64,000 bases of DNA from Sphingomonas sp. OV641. Its GTDB lineage: Bacteria > Pseudomonadota > Alphaproteobacteria > Sphingomonadales > Sphingomonadaceae. Position 1 is the first letter of the stretch. Each line of letters begins with the position of its first letter. The stretch is taken from positions 1,922,001 to 1,986,000 of the forward strand of contig NZ_FNZB01000001.1 of the NCBI RefSeq assembly GCF_900109205.1. The letters run 5' to 3'. Under the pieces are notes generated by a model. It was not told the DNA's origin. It did no database searches and was given only the letters and a program-made list of their open reading frames with translations. Position numbers and translations under genes: made by a program. This document shows, piece by piece, positions 18,266 through 26,946 of the stretch.

Positions 18266-19600
18266 TCACGCGGCCGGGACGGCATCGGCCGAGAGTTGAT
18301 CGACGGGCGTTGCTTCCCCGGCGAGCGCGCGACGCAGTTGCTCGCTGTCGAGCCGCCCCTCCCAGCGCGCCACGACGATGGTCGCCACCGCATTGCCGAT
18401 GAAGTTGGTGAGGCTGCGGCATTCCGACATGAAGCGGTCCACGCCCAGGATCAGCGCCATCCCCGCCACCGGCACGCTAGGCACGATCGACAGCGTCGCC
18501 GCGAGTGTGATGAACCCTGCGCCGGTCACCCCGGCCGCACCCTTGGACGAGAGCATCGCGACGCCGAGCAGCAGCAATTGCTGCCCCAGCGTGAGATCCA
18601 CGTTGCACGCCTGCGCGATGAACAATGCCGCCAGCGTCATGTAGATGTTGGTGCCGTCGAGGTTGAATGAATAGCCGGTCGGCACGACGAGGCCGACGAC
18701 CGATTTGGGGCAGCCTGCGCGTTCCATCTTCTCGATCAGGCTAGGCAGCGCGCTTTCCGAGCTGGAGGTGCCGAGCACCAGCAGCAGTTCAGCCTTCAAG
18801 TAAGCGATCAGGGAAAAGATCGAGAAGCCCGCCCAGCGTGCGACCAGCCCCAGCACCACGACCACGAACAGGATAGAGGTCAGATAAAAGGTGCCGACCA
18901 GCATCGCGAGATTGGCGAGCGTGCCGACGCCATATTTGCCGATCGTGAAGGCCATCGCGCCGAACGCACCAATCGGGGCTGCCTTCATTAGGATCGCGAC
19001 GACCTTGAACACGACGAGCGACACCTGCTCCAGCGCCGTCGTAACGCGTTCCGCCCGCTCGCCGACGATCGCCAGGCCGACGCCGAACAGCACCGCGACG
19101 AACAGCGTCTGGAGGATGTTGCCTTCGGTCAGCGCCGAGAGGAACGTGTCCGGGATGATGCCGACCAGGAAGCCGGTCAGCGTCGTCTCATGTGCCTTGG
19201 CGGCAAAATCGGAGACCTTGCTGGTATCGAGTGAGGCCGGATCGATGTTCAGCCCCGCGCCCGGCTGCACGACATTGGCGACCACCAGCCCGACGATCAG
19301 CGCCAGCGTCGAGAAGAACAGGAAGTAGGCGAATGCCTTGCCCGCCACACGGCCGACCGCGGCGAGATCGCGCATCCCCGCGATACCGCTGACGATAGTG
19401 AGAAAGATCACCGGCGCGATGATCATCTTCACCAGCTTGATGAAGGCGTCGCCAAGCGGCTTCATCGCCTCGCCGGTGGCGGGCGCGAAATGGCCGAGCA
19501 GCACGCCCGCGACGATCGCCACCAGCACCTGCACATAGAGGTGCTGGTACCAGGCTTTCGCCGCGGGGGGCGTCGTCGAGAGTTCGGTCGTTGTGATCAT
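18266..19600 (-). CDS. dctA: C4-dicarboxylate:cation symporter DctA
   Basis: Inner membrane importer of succinate, fumarate and malate from the dicarboxylate/amino acid:cation symporter family. The 444-residue protein has the hallmark blocks [39 protein letters not shown] and a serine-rich reentrant loop, and about eight to ten hydrophobic helices. The ATG begins [12 protein letters not shown]. It is divergent from dctB-dctD across 250 bp, the normal regulatory layout for dctA. With mqo downstream, imported malate could be oxidised directly to the quinone pool. Confidence 0.95.
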   Translation of the reverse strand: MITTTELSTTPPAAKAWYQHLYVQVLVAIVAGVLLGHFAPATGEAMKPLGDAFIKLVKMIIAPVIFLTIVSGIAGMRDLAAVGRVAGKAFAYFLFFSTLALIVGLVVANVVQPGAGLNIDPASLDTSKVSDFAAKAHETTLTGFLVGIIPDTFLSALTEGNILQTLFVAVLFGVGLAIVGERAERVTTALEQVSLVVFKVVAILMKAAPIGAFGAMAFTIGKYGVGTLANLAMLVGTFYLTSILFVVVVLGLVARWAGFSIFSLIAYLKAELLLVLGTSSSESALPSLIEKMERAGCPKSVVGLVVPTGYSFNLDGTNIYMTLAALFIAQACNVDLTLGQQLLLLGVAMLSSKGAAGVTGAGFITLAATLSIVPSVPVAGMALILGVDRFMSECRSLTNFIGNAVATIVVARWEGRLDSEQLRRALAGEATPVDQLSADAVPAA

Positions 19601-19694
19601 GGGCTTTCAAATCCTCTCGCTGCGGGACGAATCCGTCCGGCCTCTTCACGGGCGGTTGGGATTCAAGAATTTTGCTCGCGGCCGACATGCGGGC

Positions 19695-19811
19695 TGGCAC
19701 GATTTCGCACTTTCACTTAAGTCTATGTAATGGTGTATTTTTTTCTGCCTTAGCAAAGATCAGAGCGGACACTAAGGGCAGAATTCGACACATGTCTGAT
19801 CGGAAAAGTGC
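19695..19811. promoter_or_regulatory. Putative dct control region
   Basis: Between dctA and dctB there is TGGCACGATTTCGCA at 19695-19709, which resembles a sigma-54 -24/-12 element on the plus strand but has nine rather than ten bases between GG and GC. An inverted repeat of GCACTTT (19707-19713) and AAAGTGC (19805-19811) flanks an AT-rich core. These could be DctD sites. The assignment is by eye only. Confidence 0.25.
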
Positions 19812-19852
19812 AAAAAGTTGCATATGAAACCTCAGCCGCTATGGGCGGGCGG

Positions 19853-21571
19853 ATGAGCGTCAATTGGCGATCAAGCGGGCTGCGCTGGGCGATCGGCACG
19901 ATCGTGCTGGTCGTCGCGCTGGCGCTGCTCGGTGGGCAGCTCGCCGAGCGTCGGACGCTTGCGGCATTGCGCGCCCAGGCGGCAATTGATGCGCGGCTGC
20001 GCGCGGTGCTGCTTGACAGCGAACTTGCCCGCTTCCGCTTGCTGCCGCTCGCGCTGGCCGATGATCGAGACGTCGTTGCCGCCATCTCCGGTGCGCCTGA
20101 TGCGCGCACCGCGCTGGATCGCAAGCTGGAGGCGCTGGCTGGCGAAACCGGCGCGCCCGCTATCTATGTCGTCTCGCCCGAAGGAATAGCCATTGCGGCG
20201 AGCAACTGGCGCACGGCAAGCAGCTTCGTTGGCAACGACTATCGCTTCCGCCCCTATTTTCGCGAAGCGCAGGCGACTGGCGCAGGCAGCCAATATGCGA
20301 TGGGCACCATCAGCCATCGCCCCGGCCTGTATCTCGCGCGCCGTACGGTCAGTCGCGGGGTGATCGTGGTAAAGCTGGAGTTCGACCGGATCGAGCGCGA
20401 ATGGGCACGCGCCGGCGGCATCTCGATAGTCCGCAACCCGCTCGGCGTCGTCTTCGCGACCAGCCGCCCCGAATGGCGCTTCGCCGCCAGTGGCCCGCTT
20501 CGAACTGCCGACAAGGCTCGCATCCGCGCCGAAACGCGCGTCCCCGCCGCCGCACTCGCCCCGCTCCCGCTCCGCCCGATCGCCGATGGACGGCTACGCG
20601 GGGCGGGCGCGACTTATGTGGCGCAGGATGTGCCCGTGGCGCAGCGCGGCTGGCGCCTGACTTTGCTCCACCCGGTTGATGCCGAGGTCGCAAGCGCCCG
20701 TCGTGCCACCGCGCTGATCGTCGCGATGGTGACGTTCGCACTCGCCGCCTTTGCCTTTGCCTTGCGCCAGCGCGCCACACTCGCCCGCCGCCGCACTGCC
20801 GAGCTGGAGGAGGCGGTCGCCGAGCGCACTGCCGCGCTACGCCGCGAAATGACCGAGCGCGCCGACAGCGAGGCGCGCGCCGCCGACCTGCGCGAGGCGC
20901 TGCGCCAGGCGAACCGTCTCGCCTCGCTCGGCCAGATCACCGCCAGCGTCGCGCATGAGACCGCACAGCCGGTCGCCGCGATCCGCACTTATGCGCAGAG
21001 CAGCGATATCCTGCTCGGCCGCGGCGCGATTGATGAGGTGCGCGGCAACCTTTCCGCGATCGCCCGCCTCGCGGACCGAATCGGTGCGGTGACGGCGCAG
21101 CTGCGCGGCTTCGCCCGACGGCGCAGCGACGAGCTGCGCCCCATCGCGATAGCGGAGGTGATCGACGGCGCAGTGTTAATCCTGAAGGACCAGCTGCGCG
21201 CCGCCACGCTCGACCGGCCAGATATCGATCCTGGCATGACGGTCATCGGCGGCAAGGTTCGCCTCGAACAGGTGCTGGTAATCCTGATGCAGAACGCGCT
21301 TGAAGCGATGGCCAATCAGGATGATCGCCGTATCACCCTGACGCTCGCCATGGATGAAGGGGCCATCCGGCTCATTGTTGCTGACAACGGCCCCGGCATC
21401 GCGCCCGAGATCGCTGAACGCCTATTCACGCCATTTGTCACCAGCCGCCAGCAGGGCCTTGGCCTAGGCCTCGCGATCGCACAGGATATCATGGAGGAAA
21501 TGAGCGGCGCACTGCGCCTGATGCCGTCATCACGCGGCGCTTGCTTCGAGATTGCGATGCGTCGCGCATGA
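19853..21571 (+). CDS. dctB: C4-dicarboxylate sensor histidine kinase DctB
   Basis: Membrane sensor that phosphorylates DctD when dicarboxylates are present. The 572-residue protein has a first membrane helix at about 10-30, a periplasmic double-PAS (dCACHE-like) sensor of about 250 residues, a second helix near 284-303, a coiled coil (RRRTAELEEAVAERTAALRR) and a kinase core. The H box is SVAHETAQPVAAIRTY with His368, the N box is VLILMQNALEAM, and the G boxes are VADNGPGIAPEIAERLF and GLGLGLAIAQDIMEEM. The ATG at 19853 begins a normal membrane-anchor N-terminus; ATG at 19841 and GTG at 19808 are alternatives. It overlaps dctD by four bases (ATGA). Confidence 0.93.
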   Translation: MSVNWRSSGLRWAIGTIVLVVALALLGGQLAERRTLAALRAQAAIDARLRAVLLDSELARFRLLPLALADDRDVVAAISGAPDARTALDRKLEALAGETGAPAIYVVSPEGIAIAASNWRTASSFVGNDYRFRPYFREAQATGAGSQYAMGTISHRPGLYLARRTVSRGVIVVKLEFDRIEREWARAGGISIVRNPLGVVFATSRPEWRFAASGPLRTADKARIRAETRVPAAALAPLPLRPIADGRLRGAGATYVAQDVPVAQRGWRLTLLHPVDAEVASARRATALIVAMVTFALAAFAFALRQRATLARRRTAELEEAVAERTAALRREMTERADSEARAADLREALRQANRLASLGQITASVAHETAQPVAAIRTYAQSSDILLGRGAIDEVRGNLSAIARLADRIGAVTAQLRGFARRRSDELRPIAIAEVIDGAVLILKDQLRAATLDRPDIDPGMTVIGGKVRLEQVLVILMQNALEAMANQDDRRITLTLAMDEGAIRLIVADNGPGIAPEIAERLFTPFVTSRQQGLGLGLAIAQDIMEEMSGALRLMPSSRGACFEIAMRRA

Positions 21572-22854
21572 CTGACACGCCGCCGCTCACGGTTGCGCTC
21601 GTCGACGATGACGACGACCTGCGCCACGCCACCACGCAATTGCTGACACTGCATGGTTTCGCCGTAACCGCCTATTCCGATGCAACAACCGCCCTTGCCG
21701 CGATCGGTGCGGACTTCGTGGGCGTGGTCGTCACCGATGTGCGCATGCCCGGCATGTCAGGCATCGAATTGTTTCGCACGCTCGCCGCGCGCGACGCCGA
21801 GCTGCCGGTCATACTGATCACCGGCCATGGCGACGTCACGATGGCGGTCGACGCGATCAAGGCTGGCGCGTGGGATTTCCTCACCAAGCCGTTCGACCCT
21901 GAGGCTCTGGTTGCGGCGGTCTCGCGCGCCGCCACGGCGCGTCGCCTCGCGCTGGAGAACCGCCGACTGCGCATCGCTGCCGAAACCCCCGGCGACGACG
22001 CGCTGATCGGCGACGCTCCCGCGATCCGCCGGTTGCGCGCCATGATCCCGATCCTCGCCGACGCCGCGCTTGATCTGGTGATCGAGGGGCAGGTCGGCAC
22101 CGGGCGCGAGCATTTCGCGCGCCTCGTCCACCGCGCCGGCCGTCGAGCGCGCCACCGGTTCCTGAAGATCGATTGCGCGACAGTGGCGCCCGAACTGGTC
22201 GAGCGCGACCTGTTCGCGCGCAGCGGCGCGATCGCGCGCGCCGATCGTGGCACGCTCTTCCTCGACAATCTCGGCATGGCAAGCGCTGACCTCCAGCACC
22301 GCCTTGCCCGACTCGCCGAGACGCGCGCGGTAGCGCTTGACGCACGCGATCCCGATGCGGTCGACATCCGCATCATCGCCGCGATGGACGAGGGCGCGCG
22401 CGACACTGTCTCGCCGGCGCTGTTCCACCTGCTCGCAGGCGTGCCCGTTCGCATGCCGCCACTCGCTGAGCGCACCACCGACATCCCGCTGCTCTTCGCC
22501 CATTTCGCGGCAATCGCCGCGGCGCAGCATCGTGTTCCCCTGCCCCCGCTTGCCGACCATGCCCACCGCCTTGCCGCGCGTGACTGGCCGGGCAACGTGC
22601 TCGAATTGCAGAAGGCCGCAGAGCGCATCTGCCTCGGCCTCGAAGACGAGGTCGGGCAGGATGACATCGCCCCCATGGACCCGTTACCCGCCCGCCTCGA
22701 CGCCTTCGAGCGCGCCGCGATCATTGATGCGGTAACGGCGGCAGACGGCGAGATCGCACTGGCGATCGAGCGTCTCGGGCTGCCGCGCAAGACGTTCTAC
22801 TATCGCGTGAAACGCCTCGACATCGACTTGCGGGCACTGCGCGGCAAGCGTTGA
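21568..22854 (+). CDS. dctD: DctD-type response regulator with a degenerate AAA+ domain
   Basis: Response regulator partner of DctB, 428 residues. The receiver is intact: acidic pocket VALVDDDDDL, phospho-acceptor Asp57 in VVTDVRMPG, and the Lys of DFLTKPFD. The central domain aligns with sigma-54 activators but is damaged in every key part: Walker A reads GQVGTGRE (174-181, Arg180 in place of Lys), the segment after ELVERDLFAR goes straight to SGAIARADRGTLFL so the GAFTGA loop is missing, and Walker B is LFLDN with Asn234 instead of Glu. The C-terminal Fis-type helix-turn-helix (AIERLGLPRKTFYYRVKRLD) is intact. It may bind DNA and act with a sigma-70 type polymerase or as a repressor. Confidence 0.9.
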   Translation: MTDTPPLTVALVDDDDDLRHATTQLLTLHGFAVTAYSDATTALAAIGADFVGVVVTDVRMPGMSGIELFRTLAARDAELPVILITGHGDVTMAVDAIKAGAWDFLTKPFDPEALVAAVSRAATARRLALENRRLRIAAETPGDDALIGDAPAIRRLRAMIPILADAALDLVIEGQVGTGREHFARLVHRAGRRARHRFLKIDCATVAPELVERDLFARSGAIARADRGTLFLDNLGMASADLQHRLARLAETRAVALDARDPDAVDIRIIAAMDEGARDTVSPALFHLLAGVPVRMPPLAERTTDIPLLFAHFAAIAAAQHRVPLPPLADHAHRLAARDWPGNVLELQKAAERICLGLEDEVGQDDIAPMDPLPARLDAFERAAIIDAVTAADGEIALAIERLGLPRKTFYYRVKRLDIDLRALRGKR

Positions 22855-23094
22855 TCGGCCAAGCGAACACACACAGTGCTGAAGTCGTCCCGAATGTCTT
22901 CAGTCATCGGCCTCCGCAAAAACCTCTTCGTCGGCGCGCTAACATCGCCGGGAGGCTCGGTCGTTTGGCGAAGCGTTTTCATCAGAGGCCGCGCGCAACA
23001 AAGATTGTGCGACCTTGTTCGCTATGATCCGACTGAAAGTAGCTGACATTCGCTCCCTCTGTTATGGTGTGGCCGCCGACGCGAGGACGAATAG
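22855..23094. other. 240 bp intergenic, nothing recognised
   Basis: The stretch between dctD and the small membrane protein gene holds no open frame of interest and no clear hairpin with a U-run. A promoter for the downstream gene must lie here, but no confident -35/-10 pair was found. Confidence 0.4.
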
Positions 23095-23412
23095 ATGAGC
23101 GAGCCGAAATCGAGTCGATTGGACAAGCGCTTGTTGATGGCCGGATGCGTCGTGGCGGCGATTGGTTACGGTTTGCTGCTTACCGCTGTGGTGCAGCCGG
23201 TCTTGAATTGGTTCATGACCAACGCTCGGATCGATACGGCAGTGAACTTTGCTTGGGTGTTGAGTTTCGTGATGCTTGACCTTGCAATGATCGATACCGG
23301 ACGCAGGCTCAGGCAGGCGTATCGTGCCGGGATGCAAAGCGGGTTCTGTCCGCAGCGTTCCATTTCGTCGCGGCAACTCCGACTAAGCTCGATCTCGGAC
23401 GCCCCCAGATGA
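23095..23412 (+). CDS. Small two-helix membrane protein of unknown function
   Basis: A 105-residue product not recognised as a known family. Two hydrophobic segments are visible: RLLMAGCVVAAIGYGLLLTAVV (about residues 13-34) and FAWVLSFVMLDLAMIDTG (about 53-70), with a basic, Ser-rich tail after them. The ATG is preceded by GAGGACGAATAG, an acceptable Shine-Dalgarno. The hydrophobic pattern supports a real gene, but the tail after residue 80 looks low in information and could reflect a shifted or eroded end. Confidence 0.5.
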   Translation: MSEPKSSRLDKRLLMAGCVVAAIGYGLLLTAVVQPVLNWFMTNARIDTAVNFAWVLSFVMLDLAMIDTGRRLRQAYRAGMQSGFCPQRSISSRQLRLSSISDAPR

Positions 23413-23689
23413 GCGAAGAGGTGTGTGCCGGCCGGGCCACGTAGCTGCGCAGCCCGGGCAGAACCGACATTTTCTCGATCAAACCGCATTAGCGAGGGCG
23501 ATTGCGACACGGCGTCAAATGAGCGCCGCCGTTCCCGCTTGGCCCCGCTCCAAACCGCGCGGAGTGCATCTATCGCGACGTGTTCGAACCGATCCGGCAG
23601 CATCTGTCGCACGTTCGCAGCAAATCACTGCTACGAAGATCGCCGGCAGTGGCGGTGCATTTTGCGGCGCCACAGGAACGGAGGGCGTC

Positions 23690-23791
23690 ATGCGCGATGT
23701 GGATGGCGATTCCCAATGGCTCGTTCGCGCACACCATTGGCTGGTTCTTGGCTTTCTGCTCGGCGGCGCCAGCGCGTGCATGCTGTTTTGA
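23690..23791 (+). CDS. 33-residue membrane microprotein
   Basis: A short frame encoding an acidic/polar N-terminus (MRDVDGDSQW) and one hydrophobic helix (WLVLGFLLGGASACMLF). The support is a near-perfect Shine-Dalgarno GGAGG five bases before the ATG and the clean hydrophobic segment. It stands alone between two unremarkable stretches. The function is unknown; with only 33 residues a chance ORF is possible. Confidence 0.4.
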   Translation: MRDVDGDSQWLVRAHHWLVLGFLLGGASACMLF

Positions 23792-24019
23792 CTTCGGCTA
23801 CTGGGCGCGCGCGCCTGTACCGATCGTGACAGGCGCGCACGGGCGACAACTACGGCTCGGCAGCAGGCCTGTTTTATGGGGCGGCTCCCAGCCAGTCTGA
23901 ACCACTGTTTTCAATCGTGCTGAACTTGTCCAAGTGCGACAGGCTCAGGCGAGCCGATCAAGATGATGGCAAACGGCTCCCGCGAGCAAGGCCGTCATCC
24001 CTCCGGGCGGCCTTGGCCA

Positions 24020-24463
24020 TCAATCCCGGCTGCGTGTCGGCCGCAGCTCACGCGCCAGGACTTGGATCAACGGCAGGTCCGCGGGCGGCATCGCCAGTCC
24101 GGCCAGCGAATCAACATCGACCCACGCGGCGTGCTGGGCTGCTATAGCGAACGGCGTCCCGCTCCATTGATCAATACGGTACAGAAGAAGCACGAGGTTG
24201 CGATCGGGTGAGGGCACGGTGGTGAAGGAAAGCGGCCGCATCGCGCCTTCGTCCACCATGATGCCAAGCTCCTCGTACAGTTCGCGGACGAGTGCAGCCT
24301 CGGGCGTCTCGCCTGCCTCTACCTTGCCACCCGGGAACTCCCACAGGCCGCCATGCTGCTTCGCAATCGGCCGCTGCTGGACGAAGACGGATGCGTCCGG
24401 CGCCACCAGCGCCGCGGCAACCACAAGAATTGTTTGTAGATTCGCGTTCTTCGCAGCGGTCAT
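24020..24463 (-). CDS. mutT: Nudix hydrolase, MutT (8-oxo-dGTP diphosphatase) type
   Basis: Hydrolyses nucleoside diphosphate-linked compounds; MutT-type enzymes remove 8-oxo-dGTP from the pool. The 147-residue protein has a full Nudix box between residues about 43 and 65: GGKVEAGETPEAALVRE followed by LYEELGI, matching G-x5-E-x7-RE-x2-EE-x-G. The preceding strand QQRPIAKQHGGLWEFPGG and the length fit MutT. It is transcribed divergently from the Flp pilin gene with a 40-bp gap. Substrate preference is inferred from the family only. Confidence 0.88.
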   Translation of the reverse strand: MTAAKNANLQTILVVAAALVAPDASVFVQQRPIAKQHGGLWEFPGGKVEAGETPEAALVRELYEELGIMVDEGAMRPLSFTTVPSPDRNLVLLLYRIDQWSGTPFAIAAQHAAWVDVDSLAGLAMPPADLPLIQVLARELRPTRSRD

Positions 24464-24503
24464 GTCGACCTTTCGTTAAGCCTGTCGTGCGATCAACCGC
24501 GAC

Positions 24504-24707
24504 ATGTACCGAGCCATGGCCTTGATCAAACCCGCGCTTGCGACCTGCCGGAAGCTTCTCCGCAGCCGCAAGGGCGCAACGGCCGTGGAATATGGCCTCA
24601 TCGCCGCCCTGATCGTGATCGCCATGATCGCGAGCTTCAGCGGCGTGGCCGACATCACCATCAACATGTGGAACAAGGTAAGCGACCGGGTGGTTCATGC
24701 GCGTTGA
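24504..24707 (+). CDS. Flp family type IVb pilin
   Basis: A 67-residue prepilin. The leader is basic (KLLRSRKG) and is followed by the class III prepilin peptidase site and hydrophobic stem ATAVEYGLIAALIVIAMIAS, with Glu at position +5 of the mature protein. The tail after the stem is short. An ATG at 24516 is an alternative start. A second pilin follows 118 bp downstream; no tad assembly genes are in the window, so secretion and assembly would depend on a locus elsewhere. Confidence 0.9.
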   Translation: MYRAMALIKPALATCRKLLRSRKGATAVEYGLIAALIVIAMIASFSGVADITINMWNKVSDRVVHAR

Positions 24708-24825
24708 TGGCGCCGCCCCGGCCTTAAATGTTTTTCAACCCGCATGTGTGATTGACGGGGATACCGGAGCGGGGAGCACCTTGGCCGGTCGGGTGACTGA
24801 AGCTTTTCATTATCGGAGATCGAAC

Positions 24826-24999
24826 ATGCAGAAGATGCGCGCTTTCATTAAGGATTCCAAGGGCGCGACCGCCATCGAGTACGGCCTCATCGCCGCGCTG
24901 ATCGCCGTTGCCGCCATCACCGCCATGGGCACGCTGGGCAACCAGCTGTCGACCACGTTCACCACCGTGTCGGGCAAGATGAACACTTCGGTTCGCTGA
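24826..24999 (+). CDS. Flp family type IVb pilin (second copy)
   Basis: A 57-residue prepilin with leader MQKMRAFIKDSKG and mature stem ATAIEYGLIAALIAVAAITA, again with Glu at +5, and a Thr/Ser-rich tail (TTFTTVSGKM). A GGAG Shine-Dalgarno precedes the ATG. The stem is very similar to the upstream pilin, suggesting duplication; the tails differ, so the two may serve as major and minor pilins. A strong terminator follows at 25046-25076. Confidence 0.93.
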   Translation: MQKMRAFIKDSKGATAIEYGLIAALIAVAAITAMGTLGNQLSTTFTTVSGKMNTSVR

Positions 25000-25045
25000 T
25001 ACGTCTGACTGGTCCGGCGATTTCCGCCGGCTTGGGAACCATCAA

Positions 25046-25076
25046 GGGCGGCGAGCAGGTGCTCGCCGCCCTTTTT
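25046..25076 (+). terminator. Rho-independent terminator after the pilin genes
   Basis: A perfect 11-bp stem GGGCGGCGAGC / GCTCGCCGCCC with loop AGGT and a run of five T. It ends just before the stop codon of the convergent accA, so it can also serve to insulate the two units. Confidence 0.95.
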
Positions 25077-25081
25077 GTTGG

Positions 25082-26035
25082 TCAGCTAAGCGCGCGGCCC
25101 ATCGCCAGGAACTTCTCGCGCCGTTGGCGGCGCAGCGTCTCGGCATCAAGGGTGACGAGCTCCTCCAACGACTTCTCGATGGCATCACCCAGCGCACCGA
25201 TCGCGGCAGACGGGCTGCGATGCGCGCCGCCCAGCGGCTCGGCCACGATGGTGTCGATCACGCCAAGCGACTTCAGGTCCTGCGCGGTCACCTTCATGGC
25301 TTCCGCCGCCTCTGCCGCCTTCTCCGCCGTACGCCAGAGGATCGAGGCGCAGCCTTCGGGTGAGATCACCGAATAAACGGCATGTTCGAACATCAGCACG
25401 CGATTGCCGCTAGCCAGCGCTATTGCGCCGCCGGAGCCACCCTCGCCCACCACGGCCGATACCAATGGGACGCCCACGGCGAGGCACGCCTCTGTCGATC
25501 GTGCGATCGCCTCAGCCTGGCCGCGCTCTTCTGCCTGGAGGCCGGGAAAGGCACCGGACGTATCCACCAGAGTGACAACCGGAAGGCCGAAACGGTCCGC
25601 CAGCGACAGCAGACGCACTGCCTTGCGATACCCCTCCGGCTTGCCCATGCCGAAATTGTGCCGCAGGCGGCTGGTGGTATCGTCGCCTTTTTCGTGCCCC
25701 ATCACCAGCACGCGGCGGCCGCGGAAAGTGGCGAAGCCGCCCAGGATCGCCTGATCGTCGCCGAACGCGCGGTCGCCCGCCAGCGGCACGAACTCCTCGA
25801 ACAGCCCGGCGACATAATGTTTGAAGTGCGGCCGTTCCGGATGGCGGGCGACCTGCGTCTTCTGCCATGGCGTCAGCTTGGCGAAAGTATCGCGCAGCAA
25901 GCGGTCGGACTTCGCCTGAAGCTTCGCGACTTCGGCCGCAATATCGACGCCGCCCTCCGCACCCGTGTCGCGCAGCTCATCGATCCGCGCCTGGAGTTCC
26001 GCAATCGGCTTTTCGAAGTCGAGAAATGTCGGCAT
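25082..26035 (-). CDS. accA: Acetyl-CoA carboxylase carboxyltransferase subunit alpha
   Basis: Half of the carboxyltransferase that makes malonyl-CoA for fatty acid synthesis. The 317-residue length is standard. It begins [20 protein letters not shown] and has [17 protein letters not shown], the acyl-CoA site region [18 protein letters not shown], and [20 protein letters not shown] followed by [17 protein letters not shown], all diagnostic of AccA. xerD lies 9 bp upstream on the same strand. Confidence 0.97.
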   Translation of the reverse strand: MPTFLDFEKPIAELQARIDELRDTGAEGGVDIAAEVAKLQAKSDRLLRDTFAKLTPWQKTQVARHPERPHFKHYVAGLFEEFVPLAGDRAFGDDQAILGGFATFRGRRVLVMGHEKGDDTTSRLRHNFGMGKPEGYRKAVRLLSLADRFGLPVVTLVDTSGAFPGLQAEERGQAEAIARSTEACLAVGVPLVSAVVGEGGSGGAIALASGNRVLMFEHAVYSVISPEGCASILWRTAEKAAEAAEAMKVTAQDLKSLGVIDTIVAEPLGGAHRSPSAAIGALGDAIEKSLEELVTLDAETLRRQRREKFLAMGRALS

Positions 26036-26044
26036 CGTGCGCAG

Positions 26045-26944
26045 CTAGGCGCGCGGCTTGGCCGCGTCAACGAGCGGGTGTCGCTCATTGACCAGGGCGA
26101 CCAAGCGCGCGCGATCCACATGAGTATAGATTTCCGTGGTCGCGATATCGGCATGGCCCAGCATGGATTGCAACGCCCGAAGATCCGCCCCGCCTTCCAG
26201 CAAGTGGGTGGCAAAGGCATGGCGGAGGACATGGGGGCTGATCCGATCGGGCGGGATGCCGGCTTCTGCGCCGAGCGACCGGACGATCTGGAACAATCGC
26301 ACGCGGGAAATGTGCGACTTGCCCGAGGGGAACAGATGCGGCGACTCGGCGGCGACATGATCCCGCCAGGCCGCTACCGCCGCCCGCGCACGGTCGGAGA
26401 TCGGCACGAGACGCTCCTTGTCGCCTTTCCCCTTCAGGATCAGAAAGGGTCGATCGGGATGAATGGCGTTGCGCGGCAGGGACACGAGCTCGGTCGCACG
26501 TAACCCCGAACCATAAAGCAGCTCCAGCAGCGCCGCGTTGCGGAGATCGGCCGGCAGAGCGGGATCACGCGCCAGCCGCTTGGCCGCGACGAGGAATAGC
26601 TGCTCCACGTCATGATGGCTGAGCGTCTTTGGTAGAGGCCGGTGGATGCCGGGCTTGGGCAGCGCCCGGCCGGGGTCGTCGGGACGCAGCCCCTCGTCAT
26701 GAAGAAAGGCGAAAAAGCGCCTGAGCGCCGCGGACTTACGCGCCACGGTCGCCCGCGCAAGACTGGCCCATTCCTCACCAAGCCGCTCTACTGCCGCCGC
26801 ATCGGCCGTGGCGAGCCTGCCGCCCAGCACCTCGGACGCGAGCAACAGATCGCTGCGATACGCGCTGATGGTATTGCGGGCGGCGCCAAGCTGCGCCGCC
26901 ATCATCTCCAGGAAGCGATCGATAAGGGCAAGATCGCCCGCCAC
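26045..26944 (-). CDS. xerD: Tyrosine recombinase XerD
   Basis: Site-specific recombinase that resolves chromosome dimers at dif with XerC and FtsK. The 299-residue protein has the N-terminal SAM-like core-binding domain and a catalytic domain with Arg in LYGSGLRATELVSL, a Lys in the beta-hairpin LKGKGDKER, His-x-x-Arg in SPHVLRHAFATHL, His in MLGHADIATTEIY and the nucleophilic Tyr in that last motif. Its place next to accA is typical of alphaproteobacterial xerD rather than a phage integrase; no att repeat was seen. Confidence 0.93.
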   Translation of the reverse strand: MAGDLALIDRFLEMMAAQLGAARNTISAYRSDLLLASEVLGGRLATADAAAVERLGEEWASLARATVARKSAALRRFFAFLHDEGLRPDDPGRALPKPGIHRPLPKTLSHHDVEQLFLVAAKRLARDPALPADLRNAALLELLYGSGLRATELVSLPRNAIHPDRPFLILKGKGDKERLVPISDRARAAVAAWRDHVAAESPHLFPSGKSHISRVRLFQIVRSLGAEAGIPPDRISPHVLRHAFATHLLEGGADLRALQSMLGHADIATTEIYTHVDRARLVALVNERHPLVDAAKPRA

Positions 26945-26946
26945 GA

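Noticed and set aside
26045..26944. Tyrosine recombinase as a possible mobile-element integrase
   Set aside because: It matches XerD in length and motifs and sits beside accA in a housekeeping context; no att repeats or cargo found.
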